64,000 nucleotides of DNA from the NCBI RefSeq assembly GCF_001832885.1, contig NZ_MKIQ01000027.1, forward strand, positions 62,001-126,000, read 5' to 3'. The DNA comes from Floricoccus penangensis (lineage in GTDB: Bacteria > Bacillota > Bacilli > Lactobacillales > Streptococcaceae). Position 1 is the first letter of the stretch, and every line of letters starts with the position of its first letter. Position numbers and translations under genes: made by a program. This document shows, piece by piece, positions 17,896 through 27,050 of the stretch. Under the pieces are notes generated by a model that saw only the letters and a program-made list of their open reading frames with translations, was not told the DNA's origin and ran no database searches.

Positions 17896-19908
17896 ATGAA
17901 AAATAAAAAAAATTTAGCAATAGCTTCGGGTATTGCTATTGTTGTACTGGCTGTTGGTGGTTATTTATTTTATCAACATCAGCGTGAAGTTAAGGCACAA
18001 AATGCAAGAGAAGATGTTATCAATAAATTTGCAAGCATTTTAAATAAACAAGATTTTGAAGATCTATCAGGAATTCTGGATAAAGATAGTCTTAAAAAAA
18101 TTGACTTTTCTGCTGATGAAGTTGCTGAAAAATATAAAAATGTTTATGTTGGAATTTCAGCTAGCAATGTCAAAATTAATGATCTTAAGTTTGATAAAAA
18201 AAATAAGGACAGCTTTACTTATAATTTGAAAATGAGTACATCTTTAGGGCAAATAAAAGATTTAAAGTATTCAGGTCAAGTGACGGTTACAGATGGTAAG
18301 CATGCTAAAATAAATTGGACACCATCTCTTATTTTCCCAAAAATGTCTGGTAAAGATAAGGTTTCCATTTCAATTAACCAGGCTGAGCGGGGGACAATTT
18401 ATGATCGAAATAATCAGCCCTTAGCAGTTAATAGTACTCTTTACCAACTTGGAGTCGTTCCTGAGTCTTTGGGAGAAGGCGAAGAGAAATCTAAAAAGAT
18501 TGCAGAAATTTCTAGTAAGTATGATATTCCTGTAAAAAATATTGAGAGTGCAATTGGACAATCCTGGGTTCAGCCTCAATATTTTGTTCCTTTGAAAACT
18601 TATTCCGTAGAACCAACAGATGTACCAAAAGGTGCTACGATAACAAAGGTTGATGGAAGATATTATCCACTTAAGGAAGCAGCAGCACAGCTAATCGGTT
18701 ATGTTGGGCAGATTACTAAAGAAGATATTGATAAGAACCCTGCATTGAGTTCTGAAGGAGTTATAGGACGTACTGGACTTGAAATGACTTATGACAAGGA
18801 GCTTCGAGGTAAAGATGGTGGTAAGATTTCTATTTTAGACGAAAATGGCGAAGAGAAAGAAATTCTTATTGAAAATAAAAGGGAAAATGGTCAAGATTTT
18901 AAGTTAACTATTGACTCTGGTGTTCAAGAAACTGCTTTTAAAACTTTAGATAATAGTCCGGGTTCTTCAGTTGTCACAGAGCCTAAAACAGGTGATCTTC
19001 TAGCCCTAGTAAGTTCTCCAAGTTTTGATCCTAATAAGTTTGCGACTGGCATATCAAGTGAAGATTACAAAAAGTACTCTGAAAATGAAGATTTACCGTT
19101 CATTAGTCGATTTGCAACAGGTTATGCACCAGGTTCAACATTTAAAACAATTACTGGAGTAATTGGACTTGATAATGGCACTATTAATCCTGATGAAGCT
19201 ATCGAAATTGACGGATTGAAATGGCAGAAAGATAATTCTTGGGGTTCATATCAAGTAACAAGAGTGCAAGATCATAGTCCGGTTGATCTTAAACAAGCTT
19301 ACATGTATTCGGATAATATTTATTTTGCAAAAGCGGGACTTAAAATGGGAGAAGATAAATTTAGGGCAGGATTGAATAAATTTATTTTTGGTGAGGAGCT
19401 AGATTTACCAATTGCTATGAATCCAGCTCAAATTTCCAATGGAGATAAATTTGACTCTGAAATACTTTTTGCAGATACTGCATATGGGCAAGGTCAGTTA
19501 CTGATTAGTCCAATTGAACAGGCAACAATGTATTCTATTTTCCCCAATAATGGTACTTTGGTTTATCCTAAACTTTTGCTTGATGCAAAAACGAAAACAA
19601 AAGCAAATGTAGCAAGTGAAAAGTCTGTTGCTATTATCAATCAAGATTTACAGTCAGTTGTGAAAGAACCAAGTGCATATGGATACCCACTTGATATTTT
19701 GGGCTATCCTCTTGCAGCAAAAACTGGTACTGCTGAAATAAAAATGAAGCAAGATGAAAAAGGAAAAGAAAATAGTTTTCTTCTAGTATATGATGCACAG
19801 GATCAAAAATACTTGGTAGTTACCTTATTTGAAGGAAGTAAGAATGGTGTAACTGCCATAAGTACTGCGAATAATCTTGTAAGTTATCTTCATGATAATA
19901 TTAAATAG
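17896..19908 (+). CDS. Class B penicillin-binding protein with MecA_N-type domain
   Basis: Membrane-anchored D,D-transpeptidase for peptidoglycan cross-linking, 670 residues. Order: membrane anchor about 8-26; NTF2-like MecA_N region about 30-150; PBP dimer domain (ERGTIYDRNNQPLAVN); transpeptidase domain with catalytic S414-T-F-K417, S472-D-N474 and K609-T-G-T612. The MecA_N extension and length are those of low-affinity PBPs such as staphylococcal PBP2a and enterococcal PBP5, hence a possible role in beta-lactam tolerance; that is inference. GAGGAG precedes the ATG. It converges on a FemAB-type transferase across a shared terminator. Confidence 0.92.
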   Translation: MKNKKNLAIASGIAIVVLAVGGYLFYQHQREVKAQNAREDVINKFASILNKQDFEDLSGILDKDSLKKIDFSADEVAEKYKNVYVGISASNVKINDLKFDKKNKDSFTYNLKMSTSLGQIKDLKYSGQVTVTDGKHAKINWTPSLIFPKMSGKDKVSISINQAERGTIYDRNNQPLAVNSTLYQLGVVPESLGEGEEKSKKIAEISSKYDIPVKNIESAIGQSWVQPQYFVPLKTYSVEPTDVPKGATITKVDGRYYPLKEAAAQLIGYVGQITKEDIDKNPALSSEGVIGRTGLEMTYDKELRGKDGGKISILDENGEEKEILIENKRENGQDFKLTIDSGVQETAFKTLDNSPGSSVVTEPKTGDLLALVSSPSFDPNKFATGISSEDYKKYSENEDLPFISRFATGYAPGSTFKTITGVIGLDNGTINPDEAIEIDGLKWQKDNSWGSYQVTRVQDHSPVDLKQAYMYSDNIYFAKAGLKMGEDKFRAGLNKFIFGEELDLPIAMNPAQISNGDKFDSEILFADTAYGQGQLLISPIEQATMYSIFPNNGTLVYPKLLLDAKTKTKANVASEKSVAIINQDLQSVVKEPSAYGYPLDILGYPLAAKTGTAEIKMKQDEKGKENSFLLVYDAQDQKYLVVTLFEGSKNGVTAISTANNLVSYLHDNIK

Positions 19909-19926
19909 TAGAGTTTTAAGAAAAAC

Positions 19927-19973
19927 AAAACTATAGATTGTCAATTTTATATTGATTCAATCTATAGTTTTTT
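19927..19973. terminator. Bidirectional terminator between PBP and FemAB-type genes
   Basis: 14-bp perfect stem AAAACTATAGATTG/CAATCTATAGTTTT with a 17-base loop and T-runs on both strands. Confidence 0.85.
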
Positions 19974-19977
19974 GAAT

Positions 19978-21201
19978 TTATTTCTTTTTAAATTTAAGTT
20001 TTTTCTGTTTTTTTAATTTATAAGCAAGTTGACTCAAAGAAAAGAATATCTTATTAACTGGAATGTCAAATTCGCCGATGGTTTCTTCAATTGTCGGATT
20101 AAAATTGCTTTTAAATTTTGTCAAGCCATCATCCAAGTTCCCCTGAATTCCGCCGATATTTGACCATCTTATCCCATTATCGTAAGCATCAGAAAATACT
20201 TTTGGATTTAGTAAATATTGTGGATAAAAGGTTTTAAAAAGATCATCCATTCCAGCGTATAACATTTCCATAGTATCGCCAAATTGAATTGACAAAATTC
20301 CTGCAATCACCATGTCCTCATCACTAATTATATTTAATGACTCCAATTCTTTAATATATTTAGTTGTTGAGTTTTTTTGTTGTTCAAGTTTAGTTAACAT
20401 TTTTTTCTGATGATCTTGAGTTTCTAGAAGTTGTTTATTAATTTCTTCAAGATTTTTTTTATATTCTTTTAGTTTTTGCGGTACATTTACTTTTGCAAGA
20501 TGTAGGTAAGCATCGTTACCATACATTTCCATTAAATTTTTAAAGTATTCTTTATTTCTTAATGAAATATTCTTTCTAGTTTCTGTCAAAGCAACAACAT
20601 TCGAAAATTCTTCAATTTGAGTAATATCTGCTCTTTCAGTATATACTCCACGCTTACGTGCATCATTCATTAGACGCTTAGTATGTTTAGGAAATGTACT
20701 TTCAATATCTGCTTGAGTATAGACGTTTGCTTGAAATCTTGGTTGAATAGTTGCGGACATTTCTTTTGTAAGACCATGCCAAATTCCACCAAATTTTTTT
20801 ATATCAGAAATTATGTTTTCAGATTCTTGGTTTATAACTTGTTCATCTCCAAGTTTAAAGGAGCTTCTTAAAATTAATGGATCAATCTTTATAAATAAAG
20901 CGTTTTTTCTTTTTCCATATTCTTTCAATGAATCTATAACAAATTTGAGCAATTTACGATTGCTATAATCGAGAATTGGTCCTCTAGGAATGTAAATCAC
21001 AGAAAAATTTAGTGGTAATTTTTTTATTAGTACACTAGCGGTTCCTACCATTTTATCATTTGAATAAAAGCCTATTAATTCATTTTCCCAGTTATTTTTT
21101 ACTTTCCCCCAAGTGCTTGACTGTAGAAGACATACTAGTGATGACGATTCAACAAAACTGTCGTGCTCATCTTTTTTTATTCCTACTTTATAAGTGAACA
21201 T
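19978..21201 (-). CDS. FemAB-family peptidoglycan bridge aminoacyltransferase
   Basis: tRNA-dependent aminoacyltransferase of the FemX/MurM/MurN type that adds amino acids to the stem-peptide lysine. 407 residues: two GNAT-like halves (QSSTWGKVKNNWENELIGFY; VIYIPRGPILDYSN) and, at about residues 240-290, the long coiled-coil insertion typical of Fem proteins (KKNLEEINKQLLETQDHQKK). It ends in a lysine-rich tail. AAAGGA precedes the ATG. Which amino acid is added cannot be told. Neighbouring the MecA_N-type PBP, it suggests a wall cross-linking module. Confidence 0.88.
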   Translation of the reverse strand: MFTYKVGIKKDEHDSFVESSSLVCLLQSSTWGKVKNNWENELIGFYSNDKMVGTASVLIKKLPLNFSVIYIPRGPILDYSNRKLLKFVIDSLKEYGKRKNALFIKIDPLILRSSFKLGDEQVINQESENIISDIKKFGGIWHGLTKEMSATIQPRFQANVYTQADIESTFPKHTKRLMNDARKRGVYTERADITQIEEFSNVVALTETRKNISLRNKEYFKNLMEMYGNDAYLHLAKVNVPQKLKEYKKNLEEINKQLLETQDHQKKMLTKLEQQKNSTTKYIKELESLNIISDEDMVIAGILSIQFGDTMEMLYAGMDDLFKTFYPQYLLNPKVFSDAYDNGIRWSNIGGIQGNLDDGLTKFKSNFNPTIEETIGEFDIPVNKIFFSLSQLAYKLKKQKKLKFKKK

Positions 21202-21254
21202 TTAATCTTTCCTTTATTTATTTAGTGATAAACTCACGTATTAATTCTGTAATT

Positions 21255-21282
21255 ATTGTAACATAAAAGAAACATTTGTAAA
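21255..21282 (-). promoter_or_regulatory. Promoter of the FemAB-type gene
   Basis: On the minus strand TTTACA (21277-21282), 16-base spacer and TACAAT (21255-21260). Confidence 0.6.
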
Positions 21283-21338
21283 GTAATTTATATAAAAAAC
21301 ATATATTTTAAATAAATCATTTAAAATATATTATATAA

Positions 21339-21371
21339 AAAATTACTCAATCAAACTGATTAAGTAATTTT
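21339..21371 (-). terminator. Terminator of the CapA-type gene
   Basis: Stem AAAATTACT/AGTAATTTT continued by an inner AATCA/TGATT pairing, with a T-run on the minus strand, 14 bases past the stop. Confidence 0.75.
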
Positions 21372-21385
21372 GGAAGATATTATAG

Positions 21386-22633
21386 TTACCACTTAATGTT
21401 CAAAAGTTCCATCATTTCATTGTAGGCAGTTTCGATTCTCTTGCGTGTTTCCTCTGATACCGAGTCTGCATGTCGTCCACCATCAAGATAATCCTCTGCA
21501 AGCAAAACTTGGTAATCAAATGCTTCATAGCCTTGAGGTGTCGTCCGTTCAATTGGAGTTCTTGAAACCCAAGTTGGATGAGCTTTAACATTTTTAATAG
21601 TTGTTTTATCATCTTTCTTTTCGATATCAACATCCATGATTACACCACGTTCAGTCCATATATTTTCTAATGTTTCATACCTTTGATTTGAAAGGAGGTT
21701 TCCCATTGAGTAGATTATGAATTTTTTATCCCCATCTTTCTCAACCGTTTCTGTTGGTTCCGCAACATGAGGATGTCCGCCAAATATTATGTCTGCACCC
21801 CAATCAATCATCTGGTGATATGTCTTAACCTGATCTTCAGTGGGTGTTAGTCTATATTCTTCTCCCATTTGGGGCATAATCACAGTAATATCTGCAATTT
21901 TTTCAGCCTCCTCTATTTCTTTTTTCATCTTATCGGGATTCATATCCTTAAGGTATTTGTCATAGTCTTCCTTGCTTATACCTTCCTCAAGTCCATTAAA
22001 TCCATAAGCATAAGATAAAAGGGCGATTTTAATACCATTTACTTCTTTGACTAAAATTCCATCATTATTAATATCGACACCTATATAGTCCATACCAGCT
22101 TTTTTTATTGCCTTAGCTGTGTAAACAAGACCATCAATCCCAGTATCTAATATATGATTATGACCTAGATCTAAAACATCAAAACCAGCTGACTTAATAC
22201 TTCCAAGAACTTCTTCAGGTGCATTAAATATTGGGTATCCAGCTAATTCACTATTTGGGTTGATTGTTCCCTCGAAATCTCCTAAAGCAAGGTCGGCAGA
22301 AGATACAAGTGGTTTAACAAGTTCATAATCGTTGTCAAAATCATAATGTTGACCATCCCAAGCACTTCCATATACGATATCATGATAAAGCATATCACCA
22401 CTTGCTGTAATCTTTGCTGTTTTTACATCAGTAACTTTACTATCTGTAATTTCCTTGTTTTCAGTTCCTGTTTCGCTAGTAGAAGTTAGACTGTTCTCAA
22501 CTTTTACTTCACTTTTAGAAGCTATTTTGTTCATATTAAATAATTTACCTTGTGAATAGACAAAGCACATAGATAATAAGATGCCTAAACATACTAATAT
22601 TATAATTAGTTTCCAATTAATCTTTCCACTCAT
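21386..22633 (-). CDS. CapA-family protein (poly-gamma-glutamate synthesis type)
   Basis: 415-residue, N-terminally anchored, extracytoplasmic protein with a CapA/PgsA-type calcineurin-like fold. Membrane segment about 8-26, Ser/Thr/Glu linker to about 70, then the domain with ASGDMLYHD, LGDFEGTIN, DVLDLGHNHILDTG and FGGHPHVAEP, the metal-binding pattern of the family. Related proteins take part in poly-gamma-glutamate or capsule formation, but no pgsB/C partner is present here, so the substrate is open. AAGGAGGAG lies 6-7 bases before the ATG. Confidence 0.85.
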   Translation of the reverse strand: MSGKINWKLIIILVCLGILLSMCFVYSQGKLFNMNKIASKSEVKVENSLTSTSETGTENKEITDSKVTDVKTAKITASGDMLYHDIVYGSAWDGQHYDFDNDYELVKPLVSSADLALGDFEGTINPNSELAGYPIFNAPEEVLGSIKSAGFDVLDLGHNHILDTGIDGLVYTAKAIKKAGMDYIGVDINNDGILVKEVNGIKIALLSYAYGFNGLEEGISKEDYDKYLKDMNPDKMKKEIEEAEKIADITVIMPQMGEEYRLTPTEDQVKTYHQMIDWGADIIFGGHPHVAEPTETVEKDGDKKFIIYSMGNLLSNQRYETLENIWTERGVIMDVDIEKKDDKTTIKNVKAHPTWVSRTPIERTTPQGYEAFDYQVLLAEDYLDGGRHADSVSEETRKRIETAYNEMMELLNIKW

Positions 22634-22648
22634 AAAATCTCCTCCTTA

Positions 22649-22667
22649 AAGTGTACACTTAATTATA
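22649..22667 (-). promoter_or_regulatory. -10 box and 12-bp palindrome before the CapA-type gene
   Basis: Minus-strand TATAAT (22662-22667) is followed by the perfect palindrome AAGTGTACACTT (22649-22660), placed at the expected transcription start and before the ribosome site; it could be an operator. Confidence 0.5.
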
Positions 22668-22791
22668 CTAAAAACATATTTTTTATACAATAAGATGTTT
22701 ATCGTATAAAAAATTAAACTCAAGTAAATCCTATATGGTCAGTTTTTAACTGCATACTATTCATAACTTTCTAAAATTAAAAACTCTTCTA

Positions 22792-22800
22792 TGATATAAT
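22792..22800 (+). promoter_or_regulatory. Extended -10 of the nucleotidyltransferase gene
   Basis: TG-A-TATAAT (TATAAT 22795-22800), 28 bases before the ATG. Confidence 0.55.
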
Positions 22801-22828
22801 TAATACAGAAAATTATCAGGAGAAAAAA

Positions 22829-23581
22829 ATGGAAGCTATTATTCGTGAAAAGTTAAAAGAAATAGAGAAAAAAGAGCAGGTTGAAATAATATTAGCAGTC
22901 GAGTCTGGTAGTCGTGCATGGGGATTTGAATCACCAGATAGTGATTATGACGTGCGCTTTATATACATAAGAAAACCAGAATATTATTTACGCTTGGATG
23001 AAACTAGAGATGTGATTGAGTGGCAACTTGATGAGACATTGGATATTAATGGATGGGATTTACAAAAGGCACTTCGTCTATTATATAAATCAAATTCCAC
23101 ACTATTAGAATGGTGTACTTCACCAATAGTCTATTATCAGACTGAAAAAATTGAAATACTCAAGAAAATACTTGTTAATTATTTTTCTGGTAAAAAGAAT
23201 TTATATCACTATTGGCATATGGCTTCAACCAATTATAATCAATTTCTCCAAGGAAAAGATGTGAAAATAAAGAAATATTTTTATACTTTGCGTCCTCTAC
23301 TAGCAGGTAAATGGGTTATTGATAGGAATACCTTTCCTCCCATGAGGTTTAATGAATTAGTAGCGGCAGAACTCGATGATAGTATGTTACCCTATGTTCA
23401 AGAGTTGTTGGAAAAAAAAGCTAATTTAGATGAGCTTGATTATGTTCCAAGAATAGATAAATTAAATGATTATATTGCTAAAAATCTTTTAACTTTAGAA
23501 GTTAAAGCCCAAATGTTATTTGATGAAAAAAATTCATGGGAAGAATTAAATAAAGTTTTTTTAGAACTAGTATTAAATTAA
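22829..23581 (+). CDS. Nucleotidyltransferase of the YcgL/RlaP type
   Basis: 250-residue DNA polymerase beta-like nucleotidyltransferase. The active-site pattern GSRAWGFESPDSDYDVRFIY at about residues 27-46 gives the G-S motif and the D-x-D metal ligands; the rest is helical (LLEWCTSP, YFYTLRPLLAGKW) as in the predicted YcgL/RlaP family, linked elsewhere to RNA repair. No repair partner is nearby, so the target is unknown. CAGGAG precedes the ATG. Directly after the TAA the same frame stays open for another 45 codons. Confidence 0.8.
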   Translation: MEAIIREKLKEIEKKEQVEIILAVESGSRAWGFESPDSDYDVRFIYIRKPEYYLRLDETRDVIEWQLDETLDINGWDLQKALRLLYKSNSTLLEWCTSPIVYYQTEKIEILKKILVNYFSGKKNLYHYWHMASTNYNQFLQGKDVKIKKYFYTLRPLLAGKWVIDRNTFPPMRFNELVAAELDDSMLPYVQELLEKKANLDELDYVPRIDKLNDYIAKNLLTLEVKAQMLFDEKNSWEELNKVFLELVLN

Positions 23582-23719
23582 AATTTCATACTTTGGTCTG
23601 ATGATTTAAATAAGAATATTTTATATTATGGATACATAGGAAGAAAACAGTCTTTCTATAAATCAAATCGATTCAAAGAATTAACAAACAATAATATACT
23701 CCATAGTATAAAAGTATAA
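23582..23719 (+). other. Open in-frame extension after the nucleotidyltransferase stop
   Basis: Beginning with the codon after the TAA, the same frame encodes 45 more residues (NFILWSDDLNKNILYYGYIG and onward) before the next stop, with no start codon and no ribosome site. It could be a former C-terminus cut off by a nonsense mutation, a remnant of another gene, or chance in AT-rich DNA. Confidence 0.35.
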
Positions 23720-23888
23720 ATTTTTTCATAGACGAGTTTGACTCGTAAAAACTCCCTAAAAATCCCTACAGAAAAACGAGGTTAACGCCTCGTTTTTTTC
23801 TTGAATAAATTATATGAAAGGGGTATCTCTTTGACTAAATTAGCTAATTAAAATATACTGAATATGAGAAAAAAATCGGAGAAATGCC
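23720..23888. other. Intergenic segment with two hairpins
   Basis: Holds a small perfect hairpin ACGAGT-TTG-ACTCGT (23732-23746) without T-run, and a clear terminator (23773-23798). No gene is seen; a ribosome site GGAG for the next gene lies just before 23889. Confidence 0.6.
23773..23798 (+). terminator. Terminator after the nucleotidyltransferase gene
   Basis: Stem AAAACGAGG/CCTCGTTTT with a TTAACG loop and a long T-run. Confidence 0.85.
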
Positions 23889-25136
23889 ATGAAATGGGTT
23901 GAAAGATTAAAAGAAAATATTAGAATATGGTTTGCTAGCCGAAAGACTAAAATTCGTAGAATTAGAGGGCAAAGTTTTTTTGACTATGAATCTTTTGTTA
24001 GTGATATTAATGTTCAAACTCAGAAACTACTGAAAAAATATGGATGGGATAATTCAGCAATATCAGCCTATATCAAATATCTTAATAAGAAGTTAGTAGG
24101 GCTTAGCCCATCAGAAGCTGAAGTTATGATTCGCGATATATATGCATTAACAAAACAAGTTGGATCCAGACCTTATATTATTTTATATGGAGCTTCAAAA
24201 ATGCCCCCTATTCAAAAAATAACTTTGGTTCTACACCATCTAGGCACTAAAGTTGATGAATTTGGTTTTCAACATTTGAATGGAAGTCATACAATTTTTT
24301 CTGAGATTCCACCGCATTCAGAATTTTTCACAATGTTCAGGTATGATGTGCTTTTATCTTTTCCAACAAAAGAAGGTTTAAATGTAAATGAATTAGGAAG
24401 GGAGATTCATTTATTTAGATCATATATTGATAAGCAAAATATCGAATTTATCCGAAATAATTTTTCTGGTGAAAATGACTATCAAAAGTTACTTGCCTAT
24501 GGTAGAAAATTCAAATTACCTTTTGACTATACAACAGGTGCAAATTATCATAATAGATATATGGAGTTATTTGAATATCCACATAATATGAAGGTACAAG
24601 TGCCGAAAATAAATACTTCAAAGAAAAGAAAATTAAACAATGCTCGAATGTCTGAGTTTATAGTTGATATGGATACTGGAAAATTTGTTAGCCAGTGGGA
24701 CACCTTCAAATATGGTATAGACGGGAAGATTGATTCAAATCCAGATCACTATTTGCCAGAGGAACTAGAAGGAGTAGCTAATACTGAGTCTTATAATTAT
24801 GGTATTCCCTGGGGTGGTTACCGCGACATACCTACACTTTTTAGGTCAAGTCACCGTACTTTAGATATAAATCATCCGAGAGATCCTGAAATAAGACGCA
24901 AGGCAACACGTTATTGGAAAAGTGAAAATGATTTTGAACGTGATGAGGAAGCAAGTGGACGCTATCTAGATATAGTCAAAAATGAAGAGGTTGACTATAT
25001 CGCTTGGATGAATATACCTGCTGATCAAAAAAAAGATACTTATAACGAATTCATCAAATACTGTGGAAATTCTCAAAAATCAAATCCAGGATTTGCAGAA
25101 TTTGATAAAAATAAGAAAAATACTAAGCAGTTATAA
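23889..25136 (+). CDS. DUF3114-type protein of unknown function
   Basis: 415 residues, cytoplasmic, basic N-terminus (KENIRIWFASRKTKIRRIRG). The central region reads QVGSRPYIILYGASKMPPIQ, VLHHLGTKVDEFGFQHLNGSH, DVLLSFP and EIHLFRSYIDKQN, which fits my recollection of the streptococcal DUF3114 family. No catalytic motif or export signal is recognised. GGAG precedes the ATG by 6 bases. It is a single gene between terminators. Confidence 0.6.
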   Translation: MKWVERLKENIRIWFASRKTKIRRIRGQSFFDYESFVSDINVQTQKLLKKYGWDNSAISAYIKYLNKKLVGLSPSEAEVMIRDIYALTKQVGSRPYIILYGASKMPPIQKITLVLHHLGTKVDEFGFQHLNGSHTIFSEIPPHSEFFTMFRYDVLLSFPTKEGLNVNELGREIHLFRSYIDKQNIEFIRNNFSGENDYQKLLAYGRKFKLPFDYTTGANYHNRYMELFEYPHNMKVQVPKINTSKKRKLNNARMSEFIVDMDTGKFVSQWDTFKYGIDGKIDSNPDHYLPEELEGVANTESYNYGIPWGGYRDIPTLFRSSHRTLDINHPRDPEIRRKATRYWKSENDFERDEEASGRYLDIVKNEEVDYIAWMNIPADQKKDTYNEFIKYCGNSQKSNPGFAEFDKNKKNTKQL

Positions 25137-25150
25137 ACTACAATAAAATG

Positions 25151-25180
25151 AAGGCCATTATAAATAGTAAGGCCTTTTTT
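25151..25180 (+). terminator. Terminator after the DUF3114-type gene
   Basis: Stem AAGGCC/GGCCTT with a 14-base loop and six T's. Confidence 0.75.
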
Positions 25181-25193
25181 CAGTCTTACAATC

Positions 25194-25222
25194 TTGCTTT
25201 TAAATGGTCTTTTTAGTAGAAT
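25194..25222 (+). promoter_or_regulatory. Promoter of tRNA-Arg and rnz
   Basis: TTGCTT (25194-25199), 17-base spacer and TAGAAT (25217-25222), placing the start about 17 bases before the tRNA. No terminator lies between the tRNA and rnz. Confidence 0.55.
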
Positions 25223-25245
25223 TAAGAGTACGACAAAAAAATAAT

Positions 25246-25317
25246 CTGCCTTTAGTGTAATGGATATCACGTAAGATTCCGGTTCTTGAGATAGCGGTTC
25301 GACTCCGCTAGGGCAGA
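25246..25317 (+). tRNA. tRNA-Arg (anticodon CCG)
   Basis: 72-nt cloverleaf. Acceptor CTGCCTT pairs with AGGGCAG (one G-U), discriminator A; D stem GTG/CAC; anticodon stem TAAGA/TCTTG with loop TTCCGGT giving anticodon CCG; T stem AGCGG/CCGCT with loop TTCGACT. CCA is not encoded, so the 3' end must be trimmed and CCA added. The RNase Z gene begins 19 bases downstream. Confidence 0.92.
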
Positions 25318-25336
25318 TAGAAAATTTGAGGAAAAT

Positions 25337-26269
25337 ATGGAATTACAATTTTTAGGTACTGGTGCAGGTATGCCTTCAAGGCAGAGGAATGTCACAAGTA
25401 TTGTGCTTAAACTTTTGGATGAAAGAAATGAAATTTGGATGTTTGATTGTGGCGAAGCAACTCAACACCAAATTCTTAATACGACGATTAAACCTCGAAA
25501 AATAAATAAAATTTTTATTACCCACATGCATGGTGATCATATTTATGGATTACCAGGATTTTTATCAAGTCGAGGCTTTCTAAGTGGTGAAGAACAAGTG
25601 GAATTAGATTTGTATGGTCCAGTGGGGATTAAAGATTATGTTATGACAAGTCTAAAGCTTTCAGCAACTCGTTTACCATATCGTATTAATTTCCACGAAT
25701 TGACAGTTGAAGATAGCGGTATGATATTTGAAGACGATACTTTCCAAGTTTATATGGATGTGCTTGACCATGGAATTACATCATACGGATACCGAGTTGT
25801 GGAAAAAGATAAAGTTGGTGAGTTAGATGCACAAGCTTTAAGAGATGCAGGTGTACCTTTTGGACCATTATTTGGAAAAATAAAGAATGGACAAGATGTA
25901 ACACTTGATGATGGACGAGTAATAGTTGCAAGTGACTTTATTGGCTCAGATAAGCCAGGTAAAGTAGTAACAATTCTTGGAGATACACGTCGAACTGATA
26001 ATACTATTCGTTTGGCAATCGGAAGCGATGTGCTAGTTCATGAGGCGACTTATGAAGCAAAGGAAGCCAAGATAGCTCGAAATCATGCCCATTCAACTAC
26101 TAAACAAGCAGCTGAAATTGCTATTGCTGCCCAAGTTAAAATGTTGCTTTTAACACATATCAGCGCTCGTTATGTTGGACCTGAGGCTTGGAGATTAGAG
26201 GAAGAAGCTAAAAAGATATTTCCAAATAGTCATGTAGTGCGTGATTTTGAAGAGGTTGAAATAAAATGA
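25337..26269 (+). CDS. rnz: Ribonuclease Z
   Basis: Zinc-dependent endonuclease that cuts CCA-less tRNA precursors after the discriminator base. 310 residues, metallo-beta-lactamase fold, with the ligand motif THMHGDH (residues 62-68) and the later GDTR, EATY and [13 protein letters not shown] segments of the family. TGAGG precedes the ATG. It is first protein gene of the rnz–SDR–recJ–apt cluster known from streptococci and sits directly behind a tRNA gene that is a natural substrate. Confidence 0.96.
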   Translation: MELQFLGTGAGMPSRQRNVTSIVLKLLDERNEIWMFDCGEATQHQILNTTIKPRKINKIFITHMHGDHIYGLPGFLSSRGFLSGEEQVELDLYGPVGIKDYVMTSLKLSATRLPYRINFHELTVEDSGMIFEDDTFQVYMDVLDHGITSYGYRVVEKDKVGELDAQALRDAGVPFGPLFGKIKNGQDVTLDDGRVIVASDFIGSDKPGKVVTILGDTRRTDNTIRLAIGSDVLVHEATYEAKEAKIARNHAHSTTKQAAEIAIAAQVKMLLLTHISARYVGPEAWRLEEEAKKIFPNSHVVRDFEEVEIK

Positions 26270-27027
26270 AGCTAAAAAACGTATTAATAACTGGAGCAAG
26301 TGGTGGTTTAGCAAGTCAGTTAGTTGATAAGATAGAAGCTGAAAACATTATTTTATTATCAAGAAATATTGAACCACTAGTAGAGAAATATGAAGGTAAT
26401 AGTGCTATTCATCTATATGAATGTGACATTACTGATAATGAACAGGTAAAGATAATCTGTCAAAATATCTCCAAACGATTTGGAGCTCTTAACCTATTAA
26501 TAAATAATGCAGGTTTCGGAGAGTTTAAGAATTTTATCAATTTTTCATACGAAGAGATTGTTGCAATGTTTGATGTAAATGTTTTAGGACTAATGAACAT
26601 TACAAAACAATTTCTACCTGGTATGATTGAACAAAAATCTGGTCAAATTATTAATATCGCTTCGATGGCTGGGAAGATGGCGACTGCTCAATCTTCAATA
26701 TATTCAGCAACAAAATATGCAGTTGTAGGTTTTTCAGATGCACTTCGCCTAGAGCTGAAAGATTCAAATATTTTTGTAACAACAGTCAATCCAGGACCAA
26801 TAAAAACTGATTTTTTTGCAAAAGCTGACCCGTCAGGTGAGTATTTAAAAAAGGTTGATTTCATTGTTTTAAGTCCTGATAAAGTTGCACAAAAGATCGT
26901 AAATGTAATCGGTAAGAAGAAGAGAGAAGTAAATTTACCCCTAGCTATGACATTTGCTGCTAAAAGTTATCAACTTTTTCCACGCATTGGTGACATGTTA
27001 GCTGGTGGATTATTCAATCTCAAGTAG
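26266..27027 (+). CDS. Short-chain dehydrogenase/reductase
   Basis: NAD(P)-dependent oxidoreductase of the classical SDR family, 253 residues. Nucleotide-binding TGASGG (9-14), NNAG (80-83), catalytic Ser133, Tyr146 and Lys150 (YSATKYA). Start overlaps the rnz stop by ATGA. Substrate unknown; its conserved place between rnz and recJ in streptococci says nothing specific about function. Confidence 0.9.
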   Translation: MKLKNVLITGASGGLASQLVDKIEAENIILLSRNIEPLVEKYEGNSAIHLYECDITDNEQVKIICQNISKRFGALNLLINNAGFGEFKNFINFSYEEIVAMFDVNVLGLMNITKQFLPGMIEQKSGQIINIASMAGKMATAQSSIYSATKYAVVGFSDALRLELKDSNIFVTTVNPGPIKTDFFAKADPSGEYLKKVDFIVLSPDKVAQKIVNVIGKKKREVNLPLAMTFAAKSYQLFPRIGDMLAGGLFNLK

Positions 27028-27050
27028 TTTTGACAAATGAGGTGTCTTCG

